DNA of 64,000 bases from Akebia trifoliata (GCA_017979445.1 CM030718.1:22625021-22689020); one strand, 5' to 3'; numbered from the stretch's first letter, positions 46,068-58,149 are shown. Notes: generated by a model not told the origin, from the sequence alone. Numbers and translations: made by a program.

Positions 46068-46346
46068 TGTCTTATATGGGTAAAAAGGAGTGGAATGGGC
46101 TGATTTTTTGTGAGGATGCTTTCTATGGTGAGGAGATCCTCGTTGCCAAAAATCAGTCCATTCTGAAACTTCTAACCCTATATTTACAAGTTAAAGAATT
46201 TTGGACGATCTATTTTTTGTAAATCATTTTTTATGGGGTTAGAAGTTTTGGAATGAGCTGATTTTTTGCAAGGATGATCCCCTCACCACAGAGATCATCC
46301 TCACAAAAAATCAGCCTATTCCAAACGTTTTTACCCATATAAGACA
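46068..46346. mobile_element. Double-hairpin MITE, copy 2, just downstream of KCS
   Basis: The ends tgtcttatatgggtaaaaa and its complement are perfect inverted repeats. Two palindromes of about 105 bp lie inside, with 'ggaatgggctgatttttt' and 'aaaaaatcagcc'. It starts 79 bp after the KCS stop codon, so it is probably in the 3' UTR or at the poly(A) region. Confidence 0.8.
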
Positions 46347-46407
46347 ATAATATTGTAATTTTATAAGTAGTTTTATGTTTACGGATCCGTAATATATATA
46401 TATATAT

Positions 46408-46806
46408 AAACATATGTAAAAACATAAGTCAAAAAACATATGACATGTAAAAATAATTGTTTTTCAAAATATGGGTTAGAAATTTTGGATTGAGCTAATT
46501 TTTTGTGAGGATGGTCTCTATGATAAGAAGATCATCCTCACAAAAAATCAAATCAGTCTGAAACTTCAAAATTCATCAAAAGTAGTTGTTAATTATTGAT
46601 CAAAAATCGATGGTCCACATTTTAAATCACTTTTGATAGGGTTAAAAAGTTCAGACTGATCTGATTTTTTTTGTGAGGATGATCTTCTCATCATAGATAT
46701 CATCCTCACAAAAAATCAGTTCAATCCAAAATTTCTAACCCATATTTTGAAAAATCATTATTTTTACATGTCATATGTTTTTTTACTTATGTTTTTACAT
46801 ATGTTT
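46408..46806. mobile_element. Double-hairpin MITE, copy 3
   Basis: Long inverted ends of about 90 bp (aaacatatgtaaaaacataa..., 'catgtaaaaataat', 'ttcaaaatatgggttag') flank the two-palindrome core. The element sits in a (TA)n tract: 46391-46408 on the left, 'tatatatata' on the right. Confidence 0.8.
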
Positions 46807-48599
46807 ATATATATAACCCTCCTTAATGAGGAAAACTAAAGTTACTTCCTTGTATTTGGAATATTTATACAATGCTTCCCTTTGACAATTGCTTTGACCT
46901 GATTTAAGAGATTGATGTAACGAACTAGCTTTTATATAAGATGAAAGAATTCTTGTAAAGAAACATGAATGAAAAGTGGGCAATTCCAAGAAAGTCAACA
47001 GTGCAGGAAGGCAGAATCCAAATATGTAATATCTAGCAAGTGTGGTACATATGTACACTTGTCTAATTAATGAGGGAATGGTAAGTCAAGAAATCTATTG
47101 ACTTATCAATGTATTTCTATAATGAATGTATTTTGATTTGATCTAAATCTATTGTTATTCAAATTAATAGTTAACGGTTCCAAACCTTTCTACTCAAATT
47201 AGAAATTTTTAGCAGATATTTTATTAAGAATATCTTTTAAATATTGTAAATATCCAATATTTGCATTTGCTTAATATATCAACTTGCCACCTTACTATGA
47301 GTTTTAAATGATGAATAAATGAATGATGGAGAACCCAAAAGTTTGTGCAATGCTTCTCCTAATTCCCCAATGCTTCTTCAAAAGTTACTCATTCATCTTA
47401 GATTCTATCGAATACCTTCTTCAGATTCCAAATTCCCTTTCGGTATTATTCCAAATTCTTAAATCATTTTCGAGCTTCTCTGATGACTTCAACAACCTAG
47501 AAATTTTGCATGTTTAGATTCCCAACACAAAACTGTTGAAATGTGCAAAATACGTCTAAAGATCACATTGTGCTAAGAAAAATCCAAATCGGAACATATA
47601 GATAATCATTTTGTGATCAAAGAAGCTATATCGAAAAGAAATAAAAAATTTTGAAAAAATGAAGAAAATACCCTTGACTGACACACTTAAAGACTCATTA
47701 CACCTAGAAAACCCTTCTAGATAAGTGAAATGATAGTATAATAACCAAAATGCTTCCTGTGGGGCCTGCTCATTTTTCCCATCAAAGAATCTTTAAAATC
47801 TTTAAAGTTTTCCTTAAAAGCTTTAAACCAATGATTTAAAAGTCTTCATTAAAAATTAAGAACCAACAATTAAATTTTAAATCAATAATTAAAAACCTTC
47901 ATAAAAATGTCCTACAAAGGATCAAAATTCTTAATAAACCTTAAAAATCTTATGCGAAGTCTTAATTAATTAAAAGCTTTAATAAAAAATAATAATAAAA
48001 AACTTTAACAAAATAATAATTAAAATCTTTAATCAATAAAATAACAAATAAACTTAAACAAAATTATTCATTGACCAATTTTAATAAAAAAAATTTAATC
48101 AACCCTTAAACAATTTTATTTTAATGAAAATAGGTTTGGTGTTTGTGGGCCTCCATGATGGTTGGTCGAATTTTAACGAGGGTGTTCCCACCAAATTTCT
48201 TTTTTAAAGAGACGTTCTTAAGAAATTCAAATATATTAAAACGTTATAACTTAAAAAACTCAATTGAAATAACACAAACTCAACTACTTTAAAAGTCTCA
48301 TAGTGTAAGTCCATCATAAAACATTTCAACAAAATAAAAAATCTTAAGTAAGATAAATAAAATTTGATAATAAATCTATGTGGGACCTACTAAAGGAAGT
48401 TTAAATTTTCAACTCATGAAGAATCAATCAAACAAATCACAAAAGATTTAAATTCTACACCCTAGGTCGAAATACCTGGGTGCATCTCACTTTAACAAAA
48501 AAAATCTAAGATTTAACCAATTAAAAAGAAGTTAAATAAATTGAAACAAAAAATCCTCAAGCTTAGCCGAACCTTCCAACTCACCCTTACCTAAATATA
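46807..48599. other. AT-rich intergenic DNA
   Basis: No recognised gene. The 47800-48120 part is a low-complexity run of 'aaaatctttaa/cttaataa' variants. The 87-codon (46795-47058) and 64-codon (47323-47517) ORFs show no domain. Confidence 0.4.
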
Positions 48600-48755
48600 T
48601 CTAAATTCATGGGCTAGGCGCACGTCATGGGTTCAATTCCCCTCTTGGGTTTTTCTCATGATTGAACTGGGGGACCATGGCGGTAGGTTGCTGTGGTAGT
48701 CCTCCCCGAGATTAGTCGTGGTGCACGCAAGCCGGCCCAGAAACTCAATTAGCAA
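48600..48755 (+). mobile_element. tRNA-derived SINE fragment
   Basis: 'gggctaggcgca' resembles a pol III box A region and 'gggttcaattcccc' a box B. The body 'ccccgagattagtcgtggtgcacgcaagccggccc' matches what I remember of plant tRNA-derived SINEs (Au-SINE-like). It is followed by an A-rich stretch and (TA)n. The 5' end is incomplete and the folded tRNA is not intact, so it is not a tRNA gene. Confidence 0.5.
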
Positions 48756-48758
48756 CAA

Positions 48759-48815
48759 AATATATATATATATATATATAGGGGGCGGTTCAAGGGCCAT
48801 ATGAGAAAACATATG
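48759..48815. mobile_element. (TA)n tract with a double-hairpin-MITE-type end
   Basis: (TA)n at 48759-48780 is followed by gggggcggttcaagggcc, close to the end gggagcggttcaacagccc of the MITE at 53351. No matching right end was found. Confidence 0.4.
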
Positions 48816-50119
48816 AAAAAACTTTCGTTTTTCAAACTAAGAGTTAGAGGGTTTGGCCAACTTAGGTTTCCAATGCCTTGGCAGAACCATACTTGGGAGG
48901 GTTTTCAAATGGATCAAAACAATATCAAAATCTAACAAAAAATACAACAGCTAGAATCAAAAGGGTAAATAATGCTACGGCCTAAGAGTCGTGGAGCATG
49001 ATATGGGACAAAGAGTCCCAATAAAATTGGGCTCCTTGCATTTTTAAAGAAGCCTAGTGATAAACTGAGCACCAAAATTGATGCAGTGATGACGTGGTTG
49101 GCGTGGTATGTGCAAGGAACCACATATTTTTTTCTTTGTGTAGCCTCAAGAAAAAGATCTGTGGTTTTGTTCACATGCCACATCAACTGCATCATTTTAT
49201 TGCAACTCAAGAAGACTAATGATAAACTAACGTACTAAAACTGGGTAGAACAACCTAGTTATGTTCAATTCTAAGGATGTTCTATTTTAAGAAGGGTCGT
49301 GGAAAGACTAATTAAGTGGTGGAAAGACTAATTAAGTGGTGAAGAAGAAAAAAAATATTATTGAAAGATTTTTTTCTAAGAAAAGGGGTTTCCAAAAACG
49401 CAATTGTCTATATGTTAAATTTTAAAATACAAGTTTTCGCAATTACATGCATGGTATTTGGTTGGAGTTGGATAAGGGTTAAAGGGAAGGGAAAAATGAT
49501 TAATGGTGGAGAAAAGAAGATTTATGGAATAAATAAAATTAATAAAAATATGAAAAATATGAGAAAATGATATCGTATTTTACAATTCGGAACACTGTTG
49601 TGTTTTACAAGGACTTTGAAACCTACTGTGCTACGTTACAAAACGCGCCGCCTCAATATTGCACGAATCTTGAGATGAAGCTCGATTACGTCACCTCGCC
49701 GCGGTGCTTGTGGGCCTATTGACTTTGGTTTTTGGTCCGTGGTTTTATCTTGAATCTTGAATTGTAATGCGTATATTCAATTATTTTGGTTCATCCTTTT
49801 GAATCTCGCGACTTTGACCTATTACATGAAAATAACTATAATTAGTCTGAAAATTCACAATTTATTTAAAAAAATAATAATAATTATGAACTATTAATGC
49901 ATTATGTCTATTTAGGGGATTTTATATATTATTTAATTTTAAAATCTCTGAAATTAGGGTCTTAGAATCGACTTTTTAGGCCTTGATCAGGGGTTTATAT
50001 CTTGGAGAGTTTTACTTATTTAATAACTCTTAGTTATATGAATAGAGATCTCTAAGGCAGTAAAACTTAAAAGAGAAAATAGTAATTGTTCTTGTTCTTT
50101 TTCTGTGGACGTAGGCACA
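48816..50119. other. Intergenic with a short tandem duplication
   Basis: 'gtggaaagactaattaagtg' is repeated twice at about 49298-49340. A short GC-richer patch (about 49640-49700) has 'aaaacgcgccgcctcaat' but no recognised reading frame. The 92-codon minus-strand ORF at 48932-49210 shows no domain. Confidence 0.4.
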
Positions 50120-51182
50120 CTGCCAAATCACATAAATCATTGTGTTTTGTGCAATCATGTTATCTTTGCCATTGCGATTTTTTCACAATAGTAGCGGTGA
50201 AAATAAGAAGATTAATCTTATGAGGTGGGATAAGGTAACTGAACCAAAGATTGAAGGTGGTCTGGGTATTCGAAGTCTTTAAGATATCCATAAATCATGT
50301 ATGGTTAAGCTCTTATGGAAAATGTATATTGAGAAATCACTTTGGTCTGAATTCATGATAGGTAAATACCTCAAAGATAAGAGTTTTTATTCTTCCATAA
50401 TTACCCAGAATTCTTGACCTATATGGATAGCTATGGAGAGCTGTGGTTCGCACTATGCCTCTTATGCTTCGTACTTCTAGACGTTTAGTTGGTGATGGTA
50501 TGAACATTCCCCTTATGTTTCATGATTGAAGAGGTTAGGGAGCTTTGGTGGAACTCTTCCCCATGCAACTGATCGGTTGACCCTTGGGGACGAATGGAGC
50601 AGGGGTATTTGGGATTTAAAAAAGATTCACCAATTCTATGGGGAGGAAATTGCACAAATCTATTACTCTATCCAGGTGGAGCAAGGTTTGATGGACAGGT
50701 CGGTCTGGATTCTTATTTCCAATGGAGTTTTTTCATCTAAATCAGCATGGAATGTTGTCCGAAACCAAGGGGTAATTCACCGAAAATGGAAGCACTTATA
50801 GAACATTACATGTCCAAAAAAAATTCTGCTATTGGGTTGGAAGTTCTTGCACCAAGTTTGTTTGTTGGATGAAGTTAGAAAGATGAGAGGTATGATCATG
50901 GCCTCTCAATGCCCTCTATGTAAGGTCGCTGAGGAAAATTTCCATCATCTTTTTGGAAATGCGAAGTGGCTCACTTGGTGTGGAGATTTTTCAATGGTGC
51001 CCAAGGACAACCTTTGCCAATCGGTGGAATTATGTCTTGCTTGGTGCATTGGAGTCAACAGCAGAAGTGCTGGTTCCAAAAATAACTCCATGGTTGGTGG
51101 TTTGGGAAATCTGGCTTGCTCATAACTTAGCTATCTTCCAAGGGAAAATGATGGATCATCAAGAGATTATTGGAAAAATAGT
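50120..51182 (+). pseudogene. LINE pol C-terminal region with zf-RVT domain
   Basis: Early part: MRWDKVTEPKIEGGLGIRSL and KLLWKMYIEKSLWSEFMIGKYL, the region after the RT of plant LINEs. Then DRSVWILISNGVFSSKSAWNVV, CPKKILLLGWKFLHQVCLLDEV and ASQCPLCKVAEENFHHLF carry the Cys-x2-Cys...His zinc-binding (zf-RVT) signature, followed by ITPWLVVWEIWLAHNLAIFQG. The 91- and 97-codon ORFs at 50526-50801 and 50832-51125 are its main open pieces; stops near 50280, 50418, 50527 and 50800 kill it. An hAT-like element interrupts it at 51191. Confidence 0.85.
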
Positions 51183-51190
51183 GATACTAA

Positions 51191-52392
51191 CAGGGGCGGA
51201 GCCAGGATTTTCATGTGGTGGGGGCAAACTATGGTTAGTTGTATAGTGAAGAAGAATGATTTTAGGGAGAAATTAAGAGATTTTAGTTAGAAATTGAAGA
51301 AAATGATATTTAGGTCATTTCCAATTAATATATAAGAAGTCCTAGTCAAGAAACAATGTCATCAACAAAAAATTGAAGAGGTGAGGGAGTGGGGACATAT
51401 GTCATCAACAAAATCAAATTGAATTAAGATCGGTTCGATTTGGTTAAATTCGGTTCTATGAATTGCCAATATTCTACAAACTTGCTTCGAAGTAACATAT
51501 TTTATTTAATAAATAAATAAATAATGAACATAGAATTTTATATAGGTCAAGATCCCTTGAATAACTATATGCATATGATTATAATAAATTATCCAAACTA
51601 GGGTTTCTCTATATATGCCCTCAAGAGGATGAGATTCTTTCAACATTCCAGGGTTTGGAGTTTTTGTGAATAAACTAAAATTAAAACTAGCCAAAGTGGA
51701 TTATTCTAAATTGAAAAGAAATTCTCAATGACAAGGCGGAGTGAGAAATGGGTGCAAGAATTCATGGTCTACATAGTAGTTATTCTACTTAGCTCTTATC
51801 ATAAGTTAGTCAAAAATATTTATAAACTATTTTACTATTCTTTCTTTAGTCAATGTAAGACCAAATTTCTTATAATGAAGTACAAAAAATGAAAATCAGA
51901 AATATCGAAATAATTTCTTTGGATTTTCACATTTCATTAAGGAATGAGTCGTGATTTTCATTTAAGAGGTTTTTAGTTAGAAGTTGAATAAAATAATATT
52001 TAGGTCATTTCCAATTAATATTTGAGAAGTCCCAATCAAGAGACAATGTCATCAACAAAAAATTGAAGAGGTGGGGATTAATGGGGCATGTAATTAGTTA
52101 AAAATATAGGAGTGTTTCAAATTAGAGGGAGGTGGAAGTGAGGGTGTGGGGGGAAATGGGGAGAGAGGTGAGGGAATGGGAACATATGGGACATATAACT
52201 AATTGAAAATATAGGGGCGTCTCAAAGTTCTGTGGAGGCAAAAATTGGATGGAGGTGAGGGTGTGGGGGCAAATGGGGAGAGAAGTGGGGGAGTGTGGAC
52301 AAATGGGGCATGTAATTAGTTAAAAATATAGGGGTGTCTCAAAGTTCTATGGGGCAATTGCCCCCACCAGCACCTTACTAGCTCCGCCCCTA
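51191..52392. mobile_element. 1.2-kb hAT-like element with 8-bp target-site duplication
   Basis: It starts caggggcggagccagg and ends ctagctccgccccta (inverted). It is flanked by gatactaa (51183-51190) and gatgctaa (52393-52400), seven of eight bases alike, as expected for hAT. Inside, the segment at about 51262-51390 is repeated at about 51965-52085, and 'gaggtgagggtgtgggggcaaatgggg' recurs several times. It encodes nothing recognisable. A right-end fragment of the same family is at 34500. Confidence 0.75.
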
Positions 52393-52400
52393 GATGCTAA

Positions 52401-52600
52401 ATGCACGTTGTTGTTTTTTTTTTTTTTTTTTTTTGTCTTTTCTACTCTTTCCAAAGTATTTTCTTATTCTATAGAAGATTTGCCTTTATTGGTCCGTAAG
52501 GAGTTTGTAGGAGACAAATTAGGGTCCCAAACTTTAGATAGTTGTAATTCTTTTTCTTTTTTTCTTTTTATAAAATTCTTGCTTGTTTAGAAAAAAAATA
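52401..52600 (+). pseudogene. Possible LINE 3' end after the hAT insertion
   Basis: After a 22-base T run, SIEDLPLLVRKEFVGDKLGSQ resembles the very C-terminal tail of plant LINE RNase H domains (short 'LP..v+...DKLG' motif). This suggests that the LINE of 50120 continued here before the hAT insertion. The evidence is a single short motif. Confidence 0.3.
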
Positions 52601-53350
52601 TATTTAATTGCAAATTTTTTAAATATTTTTATTTCGAATAGTTTTTAGTGGATTTCCCGACTTAGCTTTACATTCTTGAAAGGAAATACCTATTAAGGTC
52701 TTCTAACTGTATATCCCAAATTAGAATATGGTAATTGATAATTCATGCAAATACGAATTTACCCTTTTCTTTACTATTAAAATGTGAGAAGGTGGAATAG
52801 GTGTTTGTTCACTTGTTGACATCAAAATTTGAAAGATCAAACAAGCATGCCTCAACATATATATTTACTATTATTACTATCAAATTCATTTTAGTCAAAA
52901 AAACGAATAATATTACAACCCCATGATCCCTTTAATCCAGTTAGTTATTCTAGAATTTAAAAAATAAATAAATAAAATGAAAACACAAGTAAAATAATAC
53001 AAAAAATTCAATATCTACTATCGTCAAAAATGGCTTAGTTAATATTTTTAAATTAAAAACAAAAAAAATAATAATAATAAATTGGTTTGAATATAATTCT
53101 AACATTTTAAAAATAAATCCTCTTATTGTATTTTAATTACAAAATAATTCCACCCAATATATTTAAGATTCATGCTAACCGTACTAACTTAGTAATATTT
53201 CATAGGATGTAGAGGACAAAATTTTAACTCCTTTGAAAAAAGAAATTCAAAGAAATTTTTTTTTTCACCATTGAATTTTAGTTTTAAGTTTGGTAACTAT
53301 CCGTTTTCAACATCTTGGATGGAGCTCAATATATATATATATATATATAT
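52601..53350. other. AT-rich intergenic DNA ending in (TA)n
   Basis: No gene seen. The last 20 bp are (AT)n and form the left flank of the next MITE. Confidence 0.4.
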
Positions 53351-53717
53351 GGGAGCGGTTCAACAGCCCTAAAGGTTGCCAAACATTTTTCAAAACATGG
53401 GTTAGAAGCTTTGGAATGAGCTGATGTTTTTGTGAGGATGATCTCTACGATGAGGAGATCATCCTCACCAAAAATCAGCCTATTCCAAAACTTCTAACCC
53501 CATCAAAAGTTATTTACGAAAATTGGACGGTCTACGATTCTTCAATTTGTAAACTAGGGTTAGAAATTTCAAAATGAGCTGATTTTTGGAGAGGATGATC
53601 TCTTCACCGTAGAGATCATCCTCACAAAAAATCAGCTCATTCCAAAGCTTCTAACCCATGTTTTGAAAAATGTTTAGCACAATGTTTGGCAAACTTTAGG
53701 GCTGCTGAACCGCTCCC
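53351..53717. mobile_element. Double-hairpin MITE, copy 4, complete with (TA)n flanks
   Basis: gggagcggttcaacagccc at 53351 is inverted at 53699-53717 (one mismatch). Next in on both sides come 'gttgccaaacatttttcaaaacatgggttag'-type arms, then two ~105-bp palindromes. (TA)n flanks both sides directly. Confidence 0.85.
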
Positions 53718-53729
53718 TATATATATATA

Positions 53730-54131
53730 GGGTGGCATTCTTTTGACAAAATCCTAAATATCATTCTAGACAAAAGGTTGCCAAACATTGTACCAAACAT
53801 TTTTCAAAACATGGGTTAGAAGCTTTGGAATGGGCTGATTTTTTATGAGGATGATCTCTATGATGAGAACAGTATCCTCACAACGAATATGTCAATTCTA
53901 AAATTTCTAATAATTTATAAGATGAAGAATCGTGAGTCGTCATTTTTACCGTTAGTTTGTAACCACTTTTCATGGGGTTAGAAGTTTCAGAATTGGCTGA
54001 TTTTTTTCGAGAATGGTCTAATGACTATAGAGATCATCCTCACAAAAAATCAGTCCATTCCAAAACTCTTTAGCCATATAAATAAAACTTTGTCTAGAAT
54101 GTTGTTTATGATTTTGTCAAAAGAACATTAC

Positions 54132-54133
<2 letters not shown>
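53730..54133. mobile_element. Double-hairpin MITE, copy 5, complete with (TA)n flanks
   Basis: gggtggcattcttttgacaa on the left pairs with ttgtcaaaagaacattaccc on the right. Then come 'attctagacaaa' arms and the shared two-palindrome core. It starts only 12 bp, all TA repeat, after copy 4 and ends in (TA)n at 54134. Confidence 0.85.
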
Positions 54134-54169
<36 letters not shown>

Positions 54170-56740
54170 TATAACTTATATACATATTAATCGAACCTTT
54201 TCCGTGAAATCTAGTTGGTTGTATTATTGGATTGCCAACGTAGTAGCCCATGTGGGCACAACGTCCCATCACAAGGAAAGCATTTTTCTATATTAAATGA
54301 TAAAATTAGATTGTATATTTGAAAATTTTGAAATAATTTATTTTTATCAGTCTACTTACGCAGGGTTTTCAACAATGTGGTGAAAAAAAATTCTTTTACA
54401 AAAATGTTGAACTGACTTTATTGGACACTGTGTTAAACACTGTGCTGATGTGGTAATGATTAAATAACCGTAGAATCTTTACTTGTATCTTGAGGAAATA
54501 AATATATGGTACCTGTGCAAACCACGTCAAAGCAATGTTGAACATAGTGTCTATCGAAGTGAGTGTAGAACGACTCTTTTATTTATATATGTTAATTTTG
54601 GAACTACTATTGAGTCATGCATAAATCTTATTTTTTTGAGATGTGCATTTTTACAGAGTATGAATTTGCTGTTCAGAAATTTTCTCACTAACTATTCTCT
54701 CCACCAACCAATCATGCTGGCTTTTTGCATACATTTTGCGTCAAGTCACTGGCTCATCAGTTTAGCATATAAAATCCTTAACAACAAATTCGTACTCGTT
54801 TTTACATGCCAGAGCTCGGTCTAATGCCATTGAAGTCTTATGGATATCCGGGTCAGATACATCAATCCTTATATAACAACAAATTCGCACCCTAATGTTT
54901 ACTTATTACATCCCAATTAAGACAAAAAAAAAATGACTAAAGGGTCAGAATAACTAATTAAAAGTCGCGGTGCCAATAGAAGCTCTCTCAGTTATTTTCA
55001 CTAGATCTCAATTTTTTTAGTTTAAAATTTTGTATGAGCCTAATTATAATTGTGAACAAGTTCTGAAATTGTTGGAACTACTGTTATAGTGTTTTGTAAT
55101 GTTGATGTTACAATTTGAGCCAAACCTTTAAAGTTGACAGGGTATGTTTTAATCTTTAATTGGAATGTGAAAAATAATATAAGAAGCTAGGGTGTGATAA
55201 GTAAAAGTTGGGGTGCAAATAGCAGCTCTCTAAATTGAGTACAAAAATAATAAGCTCGCTTGTTGACCTTCATTGATCATATTTGATATTAATTTGATCT
55301 TTCTTAACCTTGTTTCCCGTGGAAGGGTCATGTAATCATATCAAATATCAATAGAAATAATTATAATTAATTTATAGAAATCTAATCTAATCAGATTCCA
55401 TTTTAGTCTTAATAAGATTATAATTTCATGCATCACCATGCATTATCCATTTCAATTTATTTATTAAGTATAGAGAGATTTACCCAGAGACTTGATTGGT
55501 GCTTTTTTATTATAAAAACTCCCTTGGAGTTCTGACAACTCCCAAGGGAGCCTTATTTTATGAAGTTGTTACTAGCAAACCTCACTTAATGAAATTTTTT
55601 ACCGAGCAAACCCTAGAGTGGTAACTACATCATAAAATTCAAATTTATAAGGTTAATTTGTTACTTAACATACCTTAAAGTGGATTCTCTAACCCTACCA
55701 ATTTGTGTTGTCCAAAAACTGGTCTGATGCCATAGGTTTCACCGTTGAATTGTAATTTTAAATTTGGGAGTCGATAGCCATTCACTTTCAACACTCACAA
55801 TCAAGCTCAAAAAGCTTTTTTTCTTTTGAGTTTTTTCATGAAATCGCCGTGTTGTTGAATTTCTTATTTAATAATCCATTTGATGACTCTTAATAAAATT
55901 TCAAATCTTACTAAGTTAGTCGTAGTTGCCTGATTCATAAAATAAGGTTTTTTCAAATAACAAACTTGATAAAAGGAGTTTTTGTAATAAAATTGCAACA
56001 AATAGGTATGACCGATAAATCTCTCTTAACATATTTAGGTACAACTAGTTGCACACCACCCGTTACCAATCGCACTTCATTACTTGAAAATTACCCTTTG
56101 CACTCCATTTGGACGATTACACTAAAAAATAGTTAAAAAATATTGCCTTCCCTTTTTTTCTTTTATAAATTTTGTTCTTCCTCAACTATACCCAAATAAA
56201 TTATTACTAGTTAAATAATTTTTATAAAAATATGTTTTTCTTTTGGAACCTTATTTACAAAGTTATGTTCTCTTGAAATACATAGGTTCAAATTAAATTC
56301 TTAACAAAGATTAGAAAATCAATACCTTAATTAAAGTAGAGCATGAGCAAAGAATACAAAATTAAAAGTTAAAATAAAACTTAAACTATAAAAGATTAAG
56401 TATTAGAGTGCAAGCAGTAGGTTAAAAGATAGGTTATAAAAATAAAACAAAAAATAAATAAATAAAGAATTTTTTGAGGTTAGTGTGCAACCAACAGTTA
56501 GTGGTGTGCAACTAGTCAGTATCTTATATTGATTGGTTTATTTTTAAGAAAAATGCTTTAGTATCTGCGTACTTTGCAGTACATAAAGAACCGTTGATTT
56601 TCTAACGTGTATATCAAAGAAATAAATTTATGATTCTCTGTGCATTACCACGTCAACTCAGTGTTGGATATTTCAAACAAAGTGGGGTGTGATTATGGCT
56701 GTGAGATGAACCCTAATTATTGTCCAACTGCCTTAAAGTA
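54134..56740. other. AT-rich intergenic DNA
   Basis: No gene recognised. The 113-codon ORF at 54483-54824 has no domain, and its first 80 bp resemble 56570-56670 ('aaataaatatatggt...ccacgtcaaa'), so it probably lies in an old repeat. A strong hairpin is listed at 55518-55550. Confidence 0.4.
55518..55550. repeat. Strong hairpin
   Basis: actcccttgg-agtt and aactcccaagggag pair over 14 bases with one bulge and a 5-base loop. A weaker inverted pair (ttttatgaagttgttac / gtaactacatcataaaa) surrounds 55556-55640, so both could be parts of a small foldback element. Confidence 0.5.
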
Positions 56741-56890
56741 GGACACTTCACAAGCTTTAAATGACAGTAAAAGGGATGTTTAGTGACACTAAAAGCATCC
56801 AAAATTTCACAGTGGGACACTTCACAAGCTTTAAATGACATTAAAAGGGATGCTCACATGCTTTAAATGACATTAAAAGAATCCAAATCT
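56741..56890. repeat. 74-bp tandem duplication plus partial third unit
   Basis: 'ggacacttcacaagctttaaatgaca' at 56741 recurs at 56815. 'gctttaaatgacattaaaag' appears once more at about 56859. Confidence 0.75.
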
Positions 56891-57525
56891 CTTGAAGACT
56901 GTCGTAGTCTTTTTTCTTTCCATCTTTCACTTTCAGTAAATGGCAGTCCATGTACGGCATAAAATGGGTTGAAATTTATTTAAATCCCTTGACTGTTGTC
57001 ATCAATGAAGGACCAACGACAGATCACGTATGGGTGACTTACAACTTGCCAAAAGACTGAAATAGCCTTGCACTACAAAAATTACTGAAATACCCTCAGA
57101 CCATTAATGCGTGAATCAATACTTTCACACTCTTAAATTTATTGAAATGCCCTTACTCTTCATTGATTCGCGAATCAGTGAATTTTTTTTATTTTTGGCT
57201 CACATAACTCACAAAAATCTAAGATTCACCAATCACATGTACCTATGTGTATTGAATGACATTTTTAATTTACTAAAATTCCTTTATTAGTTACAAAACT
57301 ACTCTTCTATACTTGACGTGGCAAGCATTGAGGAGTCTATGAGTACATAGCAAAAAAAATGACTCGTGAATCAGTTGAGTGGTCATGGGGCCCACGTGGA
57401 CTCCCAAGTTGGCAAACTAACATTTAAATCTCTAAGTCAGATTATAGAAAAAATTGAAGTATTGAAATCTTGATCAATCTTAATAAAAGAATACTGAAAA
57501 TTGACCGAGTGGTAATGGGGCTTAT

Positions 57526-57814
57526 CACTATGTGAAAACTAGAAAATTCTATGTAAAAAATTGATTGGCCAAGACCCACGAAATTTAAAAACTGAAGTTT
57601 GACGGTTTAGGACCGTTGAAATTCTTGATGTTCTTAGATTTGATGGCTTAGAGCAGTCGAATTTCTCTTATCCTCTATAAATTTGACAATTTCAACTTGT
57701 CGAAAAAAAAATTTGACAATGAAAATTTTGACGTCAATTCGACCTCTTGGTCCATCGAATTTTATGAAATTTGATAGTCTAAGACCATCAAATTTGGGTT
57801 TTTTTCACGTTGTG
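57526..57814. mobile_element. CACTA-type MITE, 289 bp
   Basis: CACTATGTGAAAACT on the left, tttttttcacgttgtg on the right. The internal order ('gacggtttaggaccgt', 'gatggcttagagcagtc', 'cgacctcttggtcc') follows the 33166 copy closely. Flanks are tat and cat. Confidence 0.8.
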
Positions 57815-58149
57815 CATAGACTGCAATGTTGGTAAAAGTAATAGGCTAACTAGAGGGTTATTTAGATCAAATCGTAAAATTTTAACTATTGTAATCTTGA
57901 TAAAAAAACAATGAAAATTGAAGGTCATCAAGCTTCTAATTTTGAGAATAAAATTCAATGGTAATAAGTAACACCCTTCTTTCTTTCTTTTTTCTTTTTT
58001 CTTTTCTTTTTAAAGGTAAACATTATTTACATATTTAAAATTTTATTTAATATAATAATTGTTAACTTTTTACTACAAACAAAACTAATAGATGAACAAA
58101 TATGAATTGAATTGACATTCGAGGTCCACAGAAGAAAAGAAAAAAAACC

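Noticed and set aside
48600..48755. tRNA gene
   Set aside because: Box-like motifs are present but no cloverleaf could be folded by eye; a tRNA-derived SINE explains the sequence better.
52408..52590. 60-codon ORF starting in a T run
   Set aside because: The start is a poly-Phe artefact of the T22 tract; only its later part may be a LINE tail relic.
54483..54824. 113-codon ORF
   Set aside because: No domain, low-complexity hydrophobic content, and its start resembles another noncoding site near 56570.
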